DNA of 21,007 nucleotides from Bacteroidetes bacterium GWA2_30_7 (GTDB lineage Bacteria; Bacteroidota; Bacteroidia; Bacteroidales; GWF2-33-38), in assembly GCA_001768155.1 (NCBI GenBank), contig MENC01000193.1:2722-23728 (forward strand), given 5' to 3'. The stretch's first letter is position 1; the number at the start of each line of letters is the position of its first letter. The notes beneath the pieces were generated by a model. The model was not told the DNA's origin, searched no databases, and saw only the letters and a program-made list of their open reading frames with translations. The position numbers were made by a program, and so were the translations under genes. This document shows positions 1-8,561 of this stretch, piece by piece.

Positions 1-2656
1 TGTATTCAAATTGAGTAGCAGTTTTTACACCCGAAAAAGTGTTGCGGTAAATATTTCCATAGCCGTTTTCGCCATTGGCATCTGTAGTTGAGTTGGTAAT
101 TATTCCAAAATTTCCCTGCCCTGTTCCTACAGAACTTGCAGTAAAACTGTTTTCTTCTATATGATAGCCAGAGCAAAGCCTCATGTATATACCTGCGGGG
201 CTGTCGTATCCTTTGCTGTCAATATCATCTGCAACAATAGTTGTTTCGGAAGGTGGTATATTTATAGTATTGCGTACTATTTTTGAAGAAAGTACACCAT
301 CCATAACAATACTATAAATATTATTATTAAAAATACAACCGTCTATTTTAATAAATTCTCCTCCTGATGAACTTTCAGACCAGATAGCATCAGAAAAACC
401 AGTAAATTTATTGGCATTTATTGATGGTAATGTTGGGGGCATATTAAGCTGTATTGAAGCATCAAAAAGTTGCATTGCTATACCTCTTAAATGTGGTTCA
501 AATGGTTGTGTTACATTGTTACGAAACGTACATTTTGCAAAACTTACATTTTTCACATCCCATAAGTAAACTAATTTTTCAGGTGCACGGCGTTTGTGGT
601 CAATTTTCATTGCATAATCGAACATATAGTTATTATTAGTTTCAAAAATACAGTTATTGAAATAGCTTAAATTGTTAGATACATTGCCTAATGTATTAAT
701 ATTAATAAACGGATAAAACTGAATAGCACAATGGTTATTTAAAAAATCGGTATTTGTTGCTATGATAATTCCTCCACCATCATACACAGGTGTATAATCG
801 TCAATATCAGGATTTTTTGAAACAATTCCGTTAAGTGAATTTTCAAATGTTACATAATTTAATTTTACATATCCCTGAGGTGAATTTGTTGGAGGATATT
901 GCGATAAACTTGGGTCGCCCCATACTTCAATACCCTTCCACATTTCTTTACAGGCATTTGTAAATATTACTTTGCTTGTAGCAGTACCATTTACAATAAG
1001 TTTTGCATTAGGTTCTACAATTATTTTTCCGATTTGTCCAAATTCTAATCTTATTCCACTATTTATTGTTAATGTTTTGCCTGATTTTACCGTAAGAGTC
1101 CCACCTATAGTTACTGTATTATTAACACTCGTTGGAAATAACGTAAGTAAATTTGCTGTAGTCCATGTTTCGCTTACAGTAATATCTTTATTTATAACAT
1201 TGTAATATGCAACATCATAGCAGAGTTGGTTACATGTTCCATAATTTGGTGGAAAATTTGAAAGGTCAGTATTTATTGTTCCTGCTGTAGGCGATTGAAT
1301 TGTAAAGTTCCCATAAGTTCTTGCAGGGTCGTAAATTAGCGTAGCTCCACTTTCTACAATAAATTCGGCATCCATTATAGTAACACATGGCTCTATTGCA
1401 AGAGTTGCTCCGTTTTCAACATAATATACCGATTGTTTGTCGCTTGGCACTAAAATATCACGTTGGTCTTCATATAATCCATTATCTAAAGATTCTACAG
1501 ATGTTCTTTCGGGCAATTGCCCATAAACAGTTTTAAACGTATAACCAGATGGGAAGTATAAATCAGTTGTAATATGAGTTTCAGAAGGATTATATATTAC
1601 TTTTTCAACAGAATTTATTATGGTTAAATCAATTGGTTTATCAATATTATATTTGTGTTTAATGCCAGATTTTTCAGTACAATACAAACCTTCATAACCA
1701 GCAAAACAACCCCCATCATCGCCTTGTAAATAACTAGTAAAAACAGTATAAGGGGCAGGGTGCATATAATTATAAGTAGAACCATTGATAAATAAATTTG
1801 AATTATCGGATGGATATAGTTGATTTATGAAATTTGAATTTTTTATATCTTTATAAGGAAAATAATTTATAGTTCCACTTGAAACAGTTCCATAATTAAA
1901 CCAACTTGAATTAGATGTTTCGGCATAGGTATGACCAGAGGTATAAAATATTCTTGGCTCAAAATAGACATCGTATATACCAGTTGACTGTGTGGTAGTA
2001 TTTGATGCGATAAATGGGTAGTATTGCATTTTACCTCTTGTGTTGTCATATATAAATGATAAAGAGTCAATGATTTCAGATAGTAAGTTATTTTCGTGTT
2101 TATATAAAGTTATTTTTAAAACTGTATGAGGAAAATTTTTCCTATTTGTGGAACTAGTTAATGCCCCGTTCCATATAAAAGAACAACTCGCTAACCCCAT
2201 TTGAGATGAAAATCCACTATTACTACCAAAACAATCAGAACAATCAGTTTGATTATAACAAAAACCTGATTTTTCCATATCTTTAAATAATAAATTATTC
2301 CATCCAGTACCTTTACCACTACAAACATCTACATTGCCATAATTATTCATATTAGGTAATACAAAATCTCTTGTTGTAGTACTACCATTAGCATCGCCAG
2401 TAGTAAAAATATTAGGTGGTATAAATGGAAAAGAAACTACTTCAACTTTGAATGACGAACTACCAGGTAAATTAATCCAAAATAGTTTATATAGGAAAAT
2501 TTGATACTCTCCGTCGTAAGCAGTTTCTCCTCCAGAAAGTGCGTCTAGCGTTTTGCCGCTTAAATTAGAATATGGATCAACAATTAATTGTTGTGCAAAG
2601 CCAATCAGGCTAAAGAAGTATAGATAAATTGTCAGATAAATAGTTAGTTTTTTCAT
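1..2656 (-). CDS. Large secreted surface protein, beta-helix-like (5' part; 3' end off window)
   Basis: Reading the minus strand from the ATG at 2656, the frame stays open for 885 codons to the left edge, so the C-terminus is missing. Residues 1 to about 21 form a signal peptide (MKKLTIYL, hydrophobic core, then GFAQQ). The N-terminal half is rich in Asn, Ser, Thr, Tyr and has Cys pairs (for example near residues 130-145). From about residue 510 come strand-turn repeats of the type VKSGKTLTINSGIRLEF and GKIIVEPNAKLIVNG, followed by KVIFTN, GIEVWG and several N-C-x-F and N-x-F units, the pattern of right-handed parallel beta-helix proteins. In Bacteroidota such proteins commonly end in a type IX secretion sorting domain, but that end is not in view, so cell-surface export is inference. 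The substrate or partner is unknown. Apparent small ORFs inside this span are shadows. Confidence 0.85.
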   Translation of the reverse strand, partial: MKKLTIYLTIYLYFFSLIGFAQQLIVDPYSNLSGKTLDALSGGETAYDGEYQIFLYKLFWINLPGSSSFKVEVVSFPFIPPNIFTTGDANGSTTTRDFVLPNMNNYGNVDVCSGKGTGWNNLLFKDMEKSGFCYNQTDCSDCFGSNSGFSSQMGLASCSFIWNGALTSSTNRKNFPHTVLKITLYKHENNLLSEIIDSLSFIYDNTRGKMQYYPFIASNTTTQSTGIYDVYFEPRIFYTSGHTYAETSNSSWFNYGTVSSGTINYFPYKDIKNSNFINQLYPSDNSNLFINGSTYNYMHPAPYTVFTSYLQGDDGGCFAGYEGLYCTEKSGIKHKYNIDKPIDLTIINSVEKVIYNPSETHITTDLYFPSGYTFKTVYGQLPERTSVESLDNGLYEDQRDILVPSDKQSVYYVENGATLAIEPCVTIMDAEFIVESGATLIYDPARTYGNFTIQSPTAGTINTDLSNFPPNYGTCNQLCYDVAYYNVINKDITVSETWTTANLLTLFPTSVNNTVTIGGTLTVKSGKTLTINSGIRLEFGQIGKIIVEPNAKLIVNGTATSKVIFTNACKEMWKGIEVWGDPSLSQYPPTNSPQGYVKLNYVTFENSLNGIVSKNPDIDDYTPVYDGGGIIIATNTDFLNNHCAIQFYPFININTLGNVSNNLSYFNNCIFETNNNYMFDYAMKIDHKRRAPEKLVYLWDVKNVSFAKCTFRNNVTQPFEPHLRGIAMQLFDASIQLNMPPTLPSINANKFTGFSDAIWSESSSGGEFIKIDGCIFNNNIYSIVMDGVLSSKIVRNTINIPPSETTIVADDIDSKGYDSPAGIYMRLCSGYHIEENSFTASSVGTGQGNFGIITNSTTDANGENGYGNIYRNTFSGVKTATQFEY

Positions 2657-2761
2657 GATTTTTTATTTTAAAAGTTAAACAAATTTAATACGAAATTCTT
2701 AGAAAAAAGGTTTCTATTTTTGGTAATTTAGAATAATTACAAACAGTTTTATCTGTTTAAT

Positions 2762-2795
2762 CAAAGTTAAACTGTGGCTCATCTTTAATTGCAAA
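2762..2795 (-). promoter_or_regulatory. Candidate Bacteroidota promoter for the large surface protein
   Basis: On the minus strand TTTG (2795-2792) and TAACTTTG (2769-2762) are separated by 22 nt, fitting the -33/-7 arrangement of the Bacteroidota housekeeping sigma factor. It would give a leader of roughly 100 nt before the ATG at 2656. A second weaker -7 match, TAAATTTG at 2687-2680, lies nearer the start codon and lacks an upstream TTTG. The rest of the 228-nt gap holds only a 10-bp palindrome, AAGCCGGCTT at 2801-2810. Confidence 0.4.
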
Positions 2796-2884
2796 TGTTT
2801 AAGCCGGCTTCAACTTATTTTTTTATCGTGTATCTTGTGTTTTGAATCACAAAATTTCAAATCCCGAATATTGCAATTGAAAAA

Positions 2885-4036
2885 CTATTCAATGCTCTTT
2901 AAACTGCCTAATTTTGGATTAATTTCTATTTTAATATTTTTTTTAGATAATATTTCAGAAGGAATTTCAGCAGTAGTGCCAAATTGAGCTACTAATATTT
3001 TTTTATTTGCAACTAAATCGGTATTCTTAAAAACTTGTACAACTCCACAATCTGGAATTCGATAGAATAACCCGTTACTTTTGTTCTGAACAGTGTTTTT
3101 AGCTTTATAACTTTCTATGATGTTGGTTTTTCCACATTTTAATATTTTTATTGTTACAGGTTCATATCCTTTTATATTCGTTGAATTTATTCCATATTTT
3201 TCGGAGAAATAAAACAAAATATTGTTTGTAAGTTCCTGACTATTATTTGGTGTAAACTCGAAACTGTAATTAAGCGTATCAACTTCTGTGTGTCCGATAA
3301 ATAATTCTAAATAGTTCTTTTCTATACTGTTAAGTCCATCAACCATATCTTTAATTGATACTTCTTCGATTTTTGATTCTACTTCGCCGTATAATAATTT
3401 TAAACGTTTTTTTCTTATTTTAATAATTAAATTGGCTGCATCTTCGGCTTTTATTTCAGAGGTTTTTATTCCAGTTTGTTTTTTAATAATAGGAACTTTT
3501 ATAAATACAGAATCCTGTTTAATTCTTTTATAAACAGTATCTTCTGTTTCATTTAAAGCTCTTTTTGATGTTAAATCTGTGAAAAAAAACTTTTCAGATT
3601 CCTTCTCGATTAAAAACGAAGTTGGGTTAATTGATTCCGAATAATTTTCAGCTTTATTGTTTATCCCGGCTAAAAGAAAATTATCGGTTACATTAATTTT
3701 TAAATCAGTTAAAGCTTTTCCGGTAATAATAAAACCATTATTATAATCTGGTTCGCCATACGAATCTATGTCAATATCAGATAATTGATATTTTACAAAA
3801 TCAGTTTTTTCAGCGTTTTCAATATTTAAATATTTCTCGGCAAATTCATTAAATTTACCTTTTGTGAAAACTGTTCGAGTTACCTCAACATCAATTTTAA
3901 TAACTGTTTCGGGTAAATAATACATTAACGATTTTGCCTCGTATTTTTCTGCATTATTAATATTGGTAACATTAAGCGATGTTTTACACGACAATAAAAT
4001 CGAAAAGATTAAAACAACTACTAAGTATCTATTCAT
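2885..4036 (-). CDS. DUF4831-type lipoprotein
   Basis: The encoded protein has 383 residues from the chosen ATG at 4036, with a lipoprotein signal: MNRYLVVVLIFSILLSC, lipobox LLSC, lipidated Cys17. An in-frame ATG at 4057 would add MYIKQKQ, but that codon lies inside the first unit of an 8-bp repeat array and puts extra residues before the signal peptide, so I prefer 4036. The segment after the signal (LMYYLPETVIKIDVEVTRTVFTKG, then FNEFAEKYL) resembles the start of DUF4831, a Bacteroidota family of exported proteins of unknown function; the family call is from memory of the pattern. No catalytic residues are evident. It lies 164 nt after nnr on the same strand, with no TAnnTTTG motif in the gap, so co-transcription with nnr is possible. 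Confidence 0.8.
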   Translation of the reverse strand: MNRYLVVVLIFSILLSCKTSLNVTNINNAEKYEAKSLMYYLPETVIKIDVEVTRTVFTKGKFNEFAEKYLNIENAEKTDFVKYQLSDIDIDSYGEPDYNNGFIITGKALTDLKINVTDNFLLAGINNKAENYSESINPTSFLIEKESEKFFFTDLTSKRALNETEDTVYKRIKQDSVFIKVPIIKKQTGIKTSEIKAEDAANLIIKIRKKRLKLLYGEVESKIEEVSIKDMVDGLNSIEKNYLELFIGHTEVDTLNYSFEFTPNNSQELTNNILFYFSEKYGINSTNIKGYEPVTIKILKCGKTNIIESYKAKNTVQNKSNGLFYRIPDCGVVQVFKNTDLVANKKILVAQFGTTAEIPSEILSKKNIKIEINPKLGSLKSIE

Positions 4037-4054
4037 TTGTTTTTGTTTGATATA

Positions 4055-4142
4055 CATTGTTATATTGTTAAATTGTTACATTGTTACATGGTTAAATTGA
4101 TACATTGTTAAATTGATACATTGTTAAATTGTTTTATTGTCG
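4055..4142. repeat. Tandem array of 8-bp units (ATTGTTA type)
   Basis: Eleven consecutive 8-mers can be read on the plus strand: cattgtta, tattgtta, aattgtta, cattgtta, catggtta, aattgata, cattgtta, aattgata, cattgtta, aattgttt, tattgtcg. Copies vary by one to three bases but the period never slips. Inverted copies (catttaac, aatttagc, catttaac) follow at 4165-4188, so TAAATTGTT at 4125-4133 can pair with AACAATTTA at 4170-4178. The array fills the gap between nnr and the DUF4831 gene. The same 8-mers reappear at 19636-19659. Confidence 0.85.
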
Positions 4143-4200
4143 AAGCGTTAAACTGCGTAGCAACCATTTAACAATTTAGCCATTTAACCATTCCTTCATT

Positions 4201-5697
4201 CTAAATCCTAAATTCCTTAAAAGCTTTTCCTAAATTATTTATTATATCACCGGCAATTAACGATTCGTAAGATTCATTTTTACAAGCAATATCGCCAGCC
4301 AAACCATGAATATAAACTCCTGTTATTGCCGAATTAACTGGCGAATATCCTTGCGAAAGCAAAGATAATATTATTCCGGTTAAAACATCGCCGCTTCCGG
4401 CTGTTGACATACCGGGATTTCCTGTCGAATTAAAGTAGCAAATTCCATCAGGACAACTAATTGAGGTATTTGCACCTTTTAAAATTACTATAACATTAAA
4501 TTTTTTAGAGAACTCAATTTGAGATAAATATCTTTCGTATCCGCTTTCATGTTTTTTAGTTAATCTGTCGAATTCACGTGGGTGAGGAGTGAGGATTGTA
4601 TTTTCGGGAAGAAAATTTAAAAGAGTTTTATTTTTGGATATAATATTTAGGGCATCTGCATCAAGAACTAAAGGTTTTTTACACAATTCAAGAAATTTTT
4701 TTAGTTCAATTTGAGTAATTTTTGATGTGCCAATTCCGGGACCAATAGCTATAGCAGAAAATTTTTCTAAATGAGGAAATGAAGTAATTTCATTTTTTGA
4801 ATTTGAAACACTTACCATTGCTTCGGGAATGGAAGTCTGCATTATATCGTAACCAACTTTCGGAATATGAGTTGTAAGCAATCCAACACCACTTTTTAAG
4901 CAAGATTTTGAAGCCAAAACAGCAGCACCCATTTTTCCAAAACTTCCGGCAATTAGCAATGCGTGACCAAAATTTCCTTTATGTGAGAATTTTTTTCGTG
5001 TAATAATTTTGTTACTTATTTCAGCTTTTGTGATATAATAATTTGAAGTTTTTACATGAACAATAAATTCTTTATGAAGTCCAATGTCTAACACCTTCCA
5101 AGTGCCGGTATATTGTTCATTTTCTGAAAACAAGAACGATAATTTTGGAAATTGAAAAGTAAGGGTATAATCAGCTTTAATTATATTTTCGGAAGTAGAA
5201 TTTGAATCGCAAAAAAGACCTGAAGGAATATCGATTGATATAATTTTACAGCCCGATTTATTTATTTTATTTATAGTTTCGCCATAAATTCCGTTGACAG
5301 GGCGATTTAATCCACTTCCAAAAATTGCATCAATTATTACATCTTTAGGGTTAATTTCTTTAATAGAATTTATGTTTCGAATAGTTTTAATTGAAATATT
5401 TGCTTTAGATAATTTTTCAAAATTTGTTTTAAAATCTTCTGAATAATTGTCTTTATCAGGGAAAATATATACCTCCTTTTTAAATTCTTTCAACTGTCGT
5501 GCAATTGCAAGTCCATCTCCTCCATTATTTCCAATTCCGCAGAAAATAATAATTTTTGAATCAAAATATATATTTTTTCTTATCCATTTGCAACATTTTT
5601 CGGAAGCCCGTTCCATCAAATCAATTGATAAAACCGGTTCATTCTGAATTGTAAATTTATCGGCTTCGAGTATTTGTTCTTTATTTAAAATTTTCAT
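4201..5697 (-). CDS. nnr: Bifunctional NAD(P)H-hydrate epimerase / ADP-dependent NAD(P)H-hydrate dehydratase
   Basis: This cytosolic metabolite-repair enzyme restores damaged NAD(P)HX: the N-terminal domain interconverts the R and S hydrates and the C-terminal domain dehydrates the S form using ADP. The 498 residues match the usual fused length. The YjeF-N domain (about 1-215) shows GNNGGDG at 56-62, DAIFGSGL at 123-130 and SIDIPSGL at 154-161. The ribokinase-like dehydratase domain (about 230-498) shows HKGNFGHALLIAGS near 239-252, AIGPGIGT near 317-324, LDADALNI near 345-352, TPHPREF near 370-376, and AGSGD at 433-437, in which Asp437 is the expected catalytic base. The start is the only ATG before the family's conserved beginning. 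A -7 promoter element lies 33 nt upstream. Nothing appears missing or broken. Confidence 0.96.
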   Translation of the reverse strand: MKILNKEQILEADKFTIQNEPVLSIDLMERASEKCCKWIRKNIYFDSKIIIFCGIGNNGGDGLAIARQLKEFKKEVYIFPDKDNYSEDFKTNFEKLSKANISIKTIRNINSIKEINPKDVIIDAIFGSGLNRPVNGIYGETINKINKSGCKIISIDIPSGLFCDSNSTSENIIKADYTLTFQFPKLSFLFSENEQYTGTWKVLDIGLHKEFIVHVKTSNYYITKAEISNKIITRKKFSHKGNFGHALLIAGSFGKMGAAVLASKSCLKSGVGLLTTHIPKVGYDIMQTSIPEAMVSVSNSKNEITSFPHLEKFSAIAIGPGIGTSKITQIELKKFLELCKKPLVLDADALNIISKNKTLLNFLPENTILTPHPREFDRLTKKHESGYERYLSQIEFSKKFNVIVILKGANTSISCPDGICYFNSTGNPGMSTAGSGDVLTGIILSLLSQGYSPVNSAITGVYIHGLAGDIACKNESYESLIAGDIINNLGKAFKEFRI

Positions 5698-5729
5698 TCG
5701 AGCTTCTTAAAAAATAACTTATAATTTAA

Positions 5730-5737
5730 CAAAAATA
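5730..5737 (-). promoter_or_regulatory. Candidate -7 element for nnr
   Basis: TATTTTTG on the minus strand fits TAnnTTTG and lies 33 nt before the nnr start codon. No convincing -33 TTTG is seen. It sits in the divergent gap shared with the transporter gene. Confidence 0.4.
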
Positions 5738-5836
5738 GTGAGGTTAAATTTAAATAAAAAACTAATTTATAGTTTAATATTTTTAATTATGTTGTTTATA
5801 CTATTAATTTGGAATTTTTTAAAAGAAAAAGATTTA

Positions 5837-5844
5837 TATATTTG
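5837..5844 (+). promoter_or_regulatory. Candidate -7 element for the POT transporter
   Basis: TATATTTG on the plus strand matches TAnnTTTG, 41 nt before the ATG at 5886. The nearest upstream TTG (5809-5811) is 25 nt away, longer than the usual spacing. Confidence 0.4.
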
Positions 5845-5885
5845 TAAACTTTTTTTATTTAATTAAAATTTAATTTTCATTAATT

Positions 5886-7421
5886 ATGTTTAAAGGACAT
5901 CCAAAAGGTTTGATAGCGTCTGCATTAGCTAATATGGGCGAACGCTTTGGTTTTTATACCATGATGGCAATATTAGCATTGTTTCTTCAAGCAAAATTCG
6001 GACTTGATGGTAAAAATGCCGGTTATATTTATGCTACTTTTTACTTTTCTATTTATATTCTTGCTTTTGTTGGAGGATTAATTGCCGATAAAACCAGAAA
6101 TTATAAAGGAACTATTCTTACGGGTTTAGTAATTATGTCGTTGGGCTATTTTCTTATTGCAATTCCATCACCAACACCTTCTCCTAATTTACCTTTGTAT
6201 TTAACTTTGACTTGTATTGGATTATTTGTAATAGCTTTTGGAAATGGACTTTTTAAAGGAAATCTTCAGGCTTTAGTTGGTCAAATGTATGATAATGATA
6301 AATATTCAAAATTAAGAGATTCCGGTTTTTCTTTATTTTATATGTTTATTAATGTTGGAGCTATATTTGCCCCTTTTGCAGCTGTTGGAGTAAGAAATTG
6401 GTGGTTATCAAGACATGAATTAGCTTATAACTCAGACCTTCCGGCACTTTGCCATTCGTATTTAAGTGGGACAATGAATACAGAAGCAACAACTAAATTT
6501 TCAGAATTGGCACAATCTGTTAGCGGTTCGTTTTTAGTAAATGATTTAACAGCATTTTCAAATAATTATTTAAATGTTTTTACAACCGGTTTTCACTATG
6601 CTTTTGGAGTTGCAATTTTTGCAATGGCTATTTCATTAGTTATTTACATGGTAAACAAAAAAAACTTACCAAATGCTAAAAAAGTAGTTTCAGACAAGTC
6701 TGCTGCTGATGCAAATACAATAGTTATGGATGCGAAAGAGGTTAAACAACGTATTTATGCGTTAATAGCTGTTTTCGGTGTAGTTATTTTCTTTTGGTTT
6801 TCGTTCCATCAGAACGGATTAACATTAACTTTCTTTGCAAGAGATTATACTTTTTTGAAAGTTTTCAATTGGGACATTTCTGCTGAAATTTTCCAATCAA
6901 TGAATCCATTTTTTGTTGTATTTCTAACACCAATTATTATTGCACTTTTTGGTTGGCTAAGAGCTAAAGGAAAAGAGCCTTCAACTCCTAAAAAAATTGC
7001 CATTGGTATGGGAATAGCTGCATTAGGTTTTGCAGTTATGGCATTAGGTTCATTTTTATACGATTTGCCTTTTTATTCATCTGTTGACCCTGAACAAGGT
7101 GGAGTTCCATTAGCCGAATCGTTACGTGCATCATCATTTTTGTTAATGGGAACATATTTTATTTTAACTGTAGCTGAATTATTTATAAGTCCTCTTGGAA
7201 TATCGTTTGTGTCAAAAGTTGCACCTCCTAAATATCAAGGAATTATGCAAGGTGGTTGGCTTGGAGCAACTGCAGTTGGAAATCAATTACTCTTTATTGG
7301 AGCTGTACTTTACGAAAGTATTCCTATTTGGATGGTTTGGACAGTATTTGTTGTTGCATGTTGTATATCAATGTTTACAATGATATTCATGCTGAAATGG
7401 CTTCAACGAATTGCTAAATAA
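5886..7421 (+). CDS. POT/PTR-family proton-coupled oligopeptide transporter
   Basis: An inner-membrane MFS-fold protein of 511 residues that should import di- or tripeptides with protons. Hydrophobic segments run throughout, starting near residues 25, 47, 75 and 103. The segment FSLFYMFINVGAIF, following GLFKGNLQALVGQMY, satisfies the second PTR2 family signature (F-x2-F-Y-M-x-I-N-V-G-A-I). The first helix carries NMGERFGFY at residues 16-24, the equivalent of the POT motif ExxERFxYY; Glu19 and Arg20 are kept but the first Glu is Asn16. From memory this is shared by a Bacteroidota subgroup, so it may mark altered coupling or substrate rather than a defect. A monocistronic unit is likely, with a -7 element upstream and an intrinsic terminator directly downstream. 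Substrate is inferred from the family only. Confidence 0.88.
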   Translation: MFKGHPKGLIASALANMGERFGFYTMMAILALFLQAKFGLDGKNAGYIYATFYFSIYILAFVGGLIADKTRNYKGTILTGLVIMSLGYFLIAIPSPTPSPNLPLYLTLTCIGLFVIAFGNGLFKGNLQALVGQMYDNDKYSKLRDSGFSLFYMFINVGAIFAPFAAVGVRNWWLSRHELAYNSDLPALCHSYLSGTMNTEATTKFSELAQSVSGSFLVNDLTAFSNNYLNVFTTGFHYAFGVAIFAMAISLVIYMVNKKNLPNAKKVVSDKSAADANTIVMDAKEVKQRIYALIAVFGVVIFFWFSFHQNGLTLTFFARDYTFLKVFNWDISAEIFQSMNPFFVVFLTPIIIALFGWLRAKGKEPSTPKKIAIGMGIAALGFAVMALGSFLYDLPFYSSVDPEQGGVPLAESLRASSFLLMGTYFILTVAELFISPLGISFVSKVAPPKYQGIMQGGWLGATAVGNQLLFIGAVLYESIPIWMVWTVFVVACCISMFTMIFMLKWLQRIAK

Positions 7422-7425
7422 AATT

Positions 7426-7448
7426 AAGGGCTTTAGCCCTTTTTTTTT
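7426..7448 (+). terminator. Intrinsic terminator after the POT gene
   Basis: AAGGGCT (7426-7432) pairs with AGCCCTT (7435-7441), with a tight loop, and is followed by an unbroken run of T to 7448. This is a textbook Rho-independent terminator. The T-run ends at the base before the ATG of the next gene at 7449. Confidence 0.85.
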
Positions 7449-7937
7449 ATGATTTTTCTTAAAATTCAACTAATTATTTTTTTTATATTTTCTGGTTTAT
7501 CAGTATTTGCACAAAATGCAACTCCTGATTTATTGACTGAAATAGGTGGTATCGTATATATTAAAAAAACTTCAGAATTATTTACTGGAAAATATACCGA
7601 AAATTATCCTCAAGAAAATATAATAGGTAAAGAAGGAACTTATCAAAATGGCAAAATGATTGGGAAATGGACTTGGTATTATAAAGACGGAAAAGTTAAA
7701 CGTGAATCGGAATATTTCAATAATCAAAAAAATGGAAAAACTATTTATTGGTTTAAAGATGGCAAAAAACAATCCGAAACACACTATAAAAATGATTGTT
7801 TAGACGGAAAAGCTGTTTGGTATCATCAAAATGAAAAAAAGAAAAAAGAAGCAATTTATAATAACGGTAAATTTGTTTCGGGAAAGGAATGGGACGAGAA
7901 TGGGAAAATTATTAATGGAAGCTTTTCAATTGAATAA
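7449..7937 (+). CDS. Exported MORN-repeat (YwqK-like) protein
   Basis: A 162-residue protein with a signal peptide (MIFLKIQLIIFFIFSGLSVFAQ, cleavage after about residue 21). The rest is built from MORN_2-type repeats: GKWTWYYKDGKVKRESEY, NGKTIYWFKDGKKQSETHY, DGKAVWYHQNEKKKKEAIY, NGKFVSGKEWDENGK. Databases often label such proteins 'YwqK family antitoxin', but no toxin is nearby and the export signal argues against that role, so function is unknown. The ATG at 7449 is the only possible start: upstream in frame are only TTT and CCC codons back to TAG at 7434-7436. The start codon directly abuts the T-run of the preceding terminator, so there is no room for a normal ribosome-binding region if transcription starts downstream of it. 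Its stop abuts the stop of the convergent gene. Confidence 0.8.
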   Translation: MIFLKIQLIIFFIFSGLSVFAQNATPDLLTEIGGIVYIKKTSELFTGKYTENYPQENIIGKEGTYQNGKMIGKWTWYYKDGKVKRESEYFNNQKNGKTIYWFKDGKKQSETHYKNDCLDGKAVWYHQNEKKKKEAIYNNGKFVSGKEWDENGKIINGSFSIE

Positions 7938-8561
7938 TTAAAAGTTAATTTTTTTAAAAAATGTTCCTCCAATAAAAAAATTATTAATTCCCCAATTAGG
8001 TAATTTCATATTTGCATTAGACATGTGCCTGAACTTAAAATGCAGTTTTATTTCTGTATCATCATCAAATTTATATCTGAGTCCGACAATGAAATTATCA
8101 CTAAAAAGGAAACCTCCGGCTTGTCTTCCTCTATCGTGTGATATATAATGCGGACCTATTCCAATTGCAGTAAATAAAGCAATATTTTGATTTACAACAT
8201 AATTATATGAAAACTCAAAATTAGTTCCAAACTCAAAATCATACATTTCTTTGAATTTATTTGTAACCAAAGCACTATTAATTTGAGGAATAATATTTAT
8301 TGAATAAAATTTTCTTTTTAATTTTTTGGATAACGGAATTGAATATACAATCTGAAAAAGTTGTGGTTTATAAGTTTCATATTCATATAACATATTTTCT
8401 GAAGTTATGGCAAAATCATACGTAAATCCTAACTTCTTCTGCCGAAAATAATCAATATTGCATAACGAGTCGTTTTTTGATTTATTAATTGAAAATACCT
8501 CTTCAAAAAAAAACAATAAACTTAAACCAATTACTAATCTTATAATTATATGCGTCCTCAT
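7938..8561 (-). CDS. PagL-like acyloxyacyl hydrolase / lipid A deacylase family protein
   Basis: A 207-residue outer-membrane barrel protein with an N-terminal hydrophobic signal (residues 4-24). The C-terminal segment FRHMSNANMKLPNWGINNFFIGGTFF matches the active-site region of PagL (lipid A 3-O-deacylase): HxSN at 179-182 supplies His179 and Ser181. In Pseudomonas PagL the third residue of the triad, Glu, lies 14 after the His; here that position is Asn193. Alternating aromatic and polar residues (YSYNYVV, IALFTAIGIG, FIVGLRYKF) and the final Phe fit an eight-strand barrel. Family membership is well supported; whether it deacylates lipid A is uncertain because of the missing Glu. It converges on the MORN-repeat gene with no base between the two stop codons and diverges from the gene at 8663. 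Confidence 0.78.
   Translation of the reverse strand: MRTHIIIRLVIGLSLLFFFEEVFSINKSKNDSLCNIDYFRQKKLGFTYDFAITSENMLYEYETYKPQLFQIVYSIPLSKKLKRKFYSINIIPQINSALVTNKFKEMYDFEFGTNFEFSYNYVVNQNIALFTAIGIGPHYISHDRGRQAGGFLFSDNFIVGLRYKFDDDTEIKLHFKFRHMSNANMKLPNWGINNFFIGGTFFKKINF

Noticed and set aside
1867..2070. Minus-strand ORF of 67 codons inside the large surface protein
   Set aside because: It is in a different frame from the continuous 885-codon reading frame that gives a coherent signal peptide and repeat pattern.
2876..2893. ATTGAA/TTCAAT hairpin at the end of the DUF4831 gene
   Set aside because: Six A/T-rich pairs, no following T-run; expected by chance at this composition.
4055..4188. Possible CRISPR array
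   Set aside because: The period is 8 bp with no spacers and no cas genes nearby.
7449..7937. Antitoxin role for the YwqK-like protein
   Set aside because: It has an export signal and no adjacent toxin gene; the name reflects the repeat family only.
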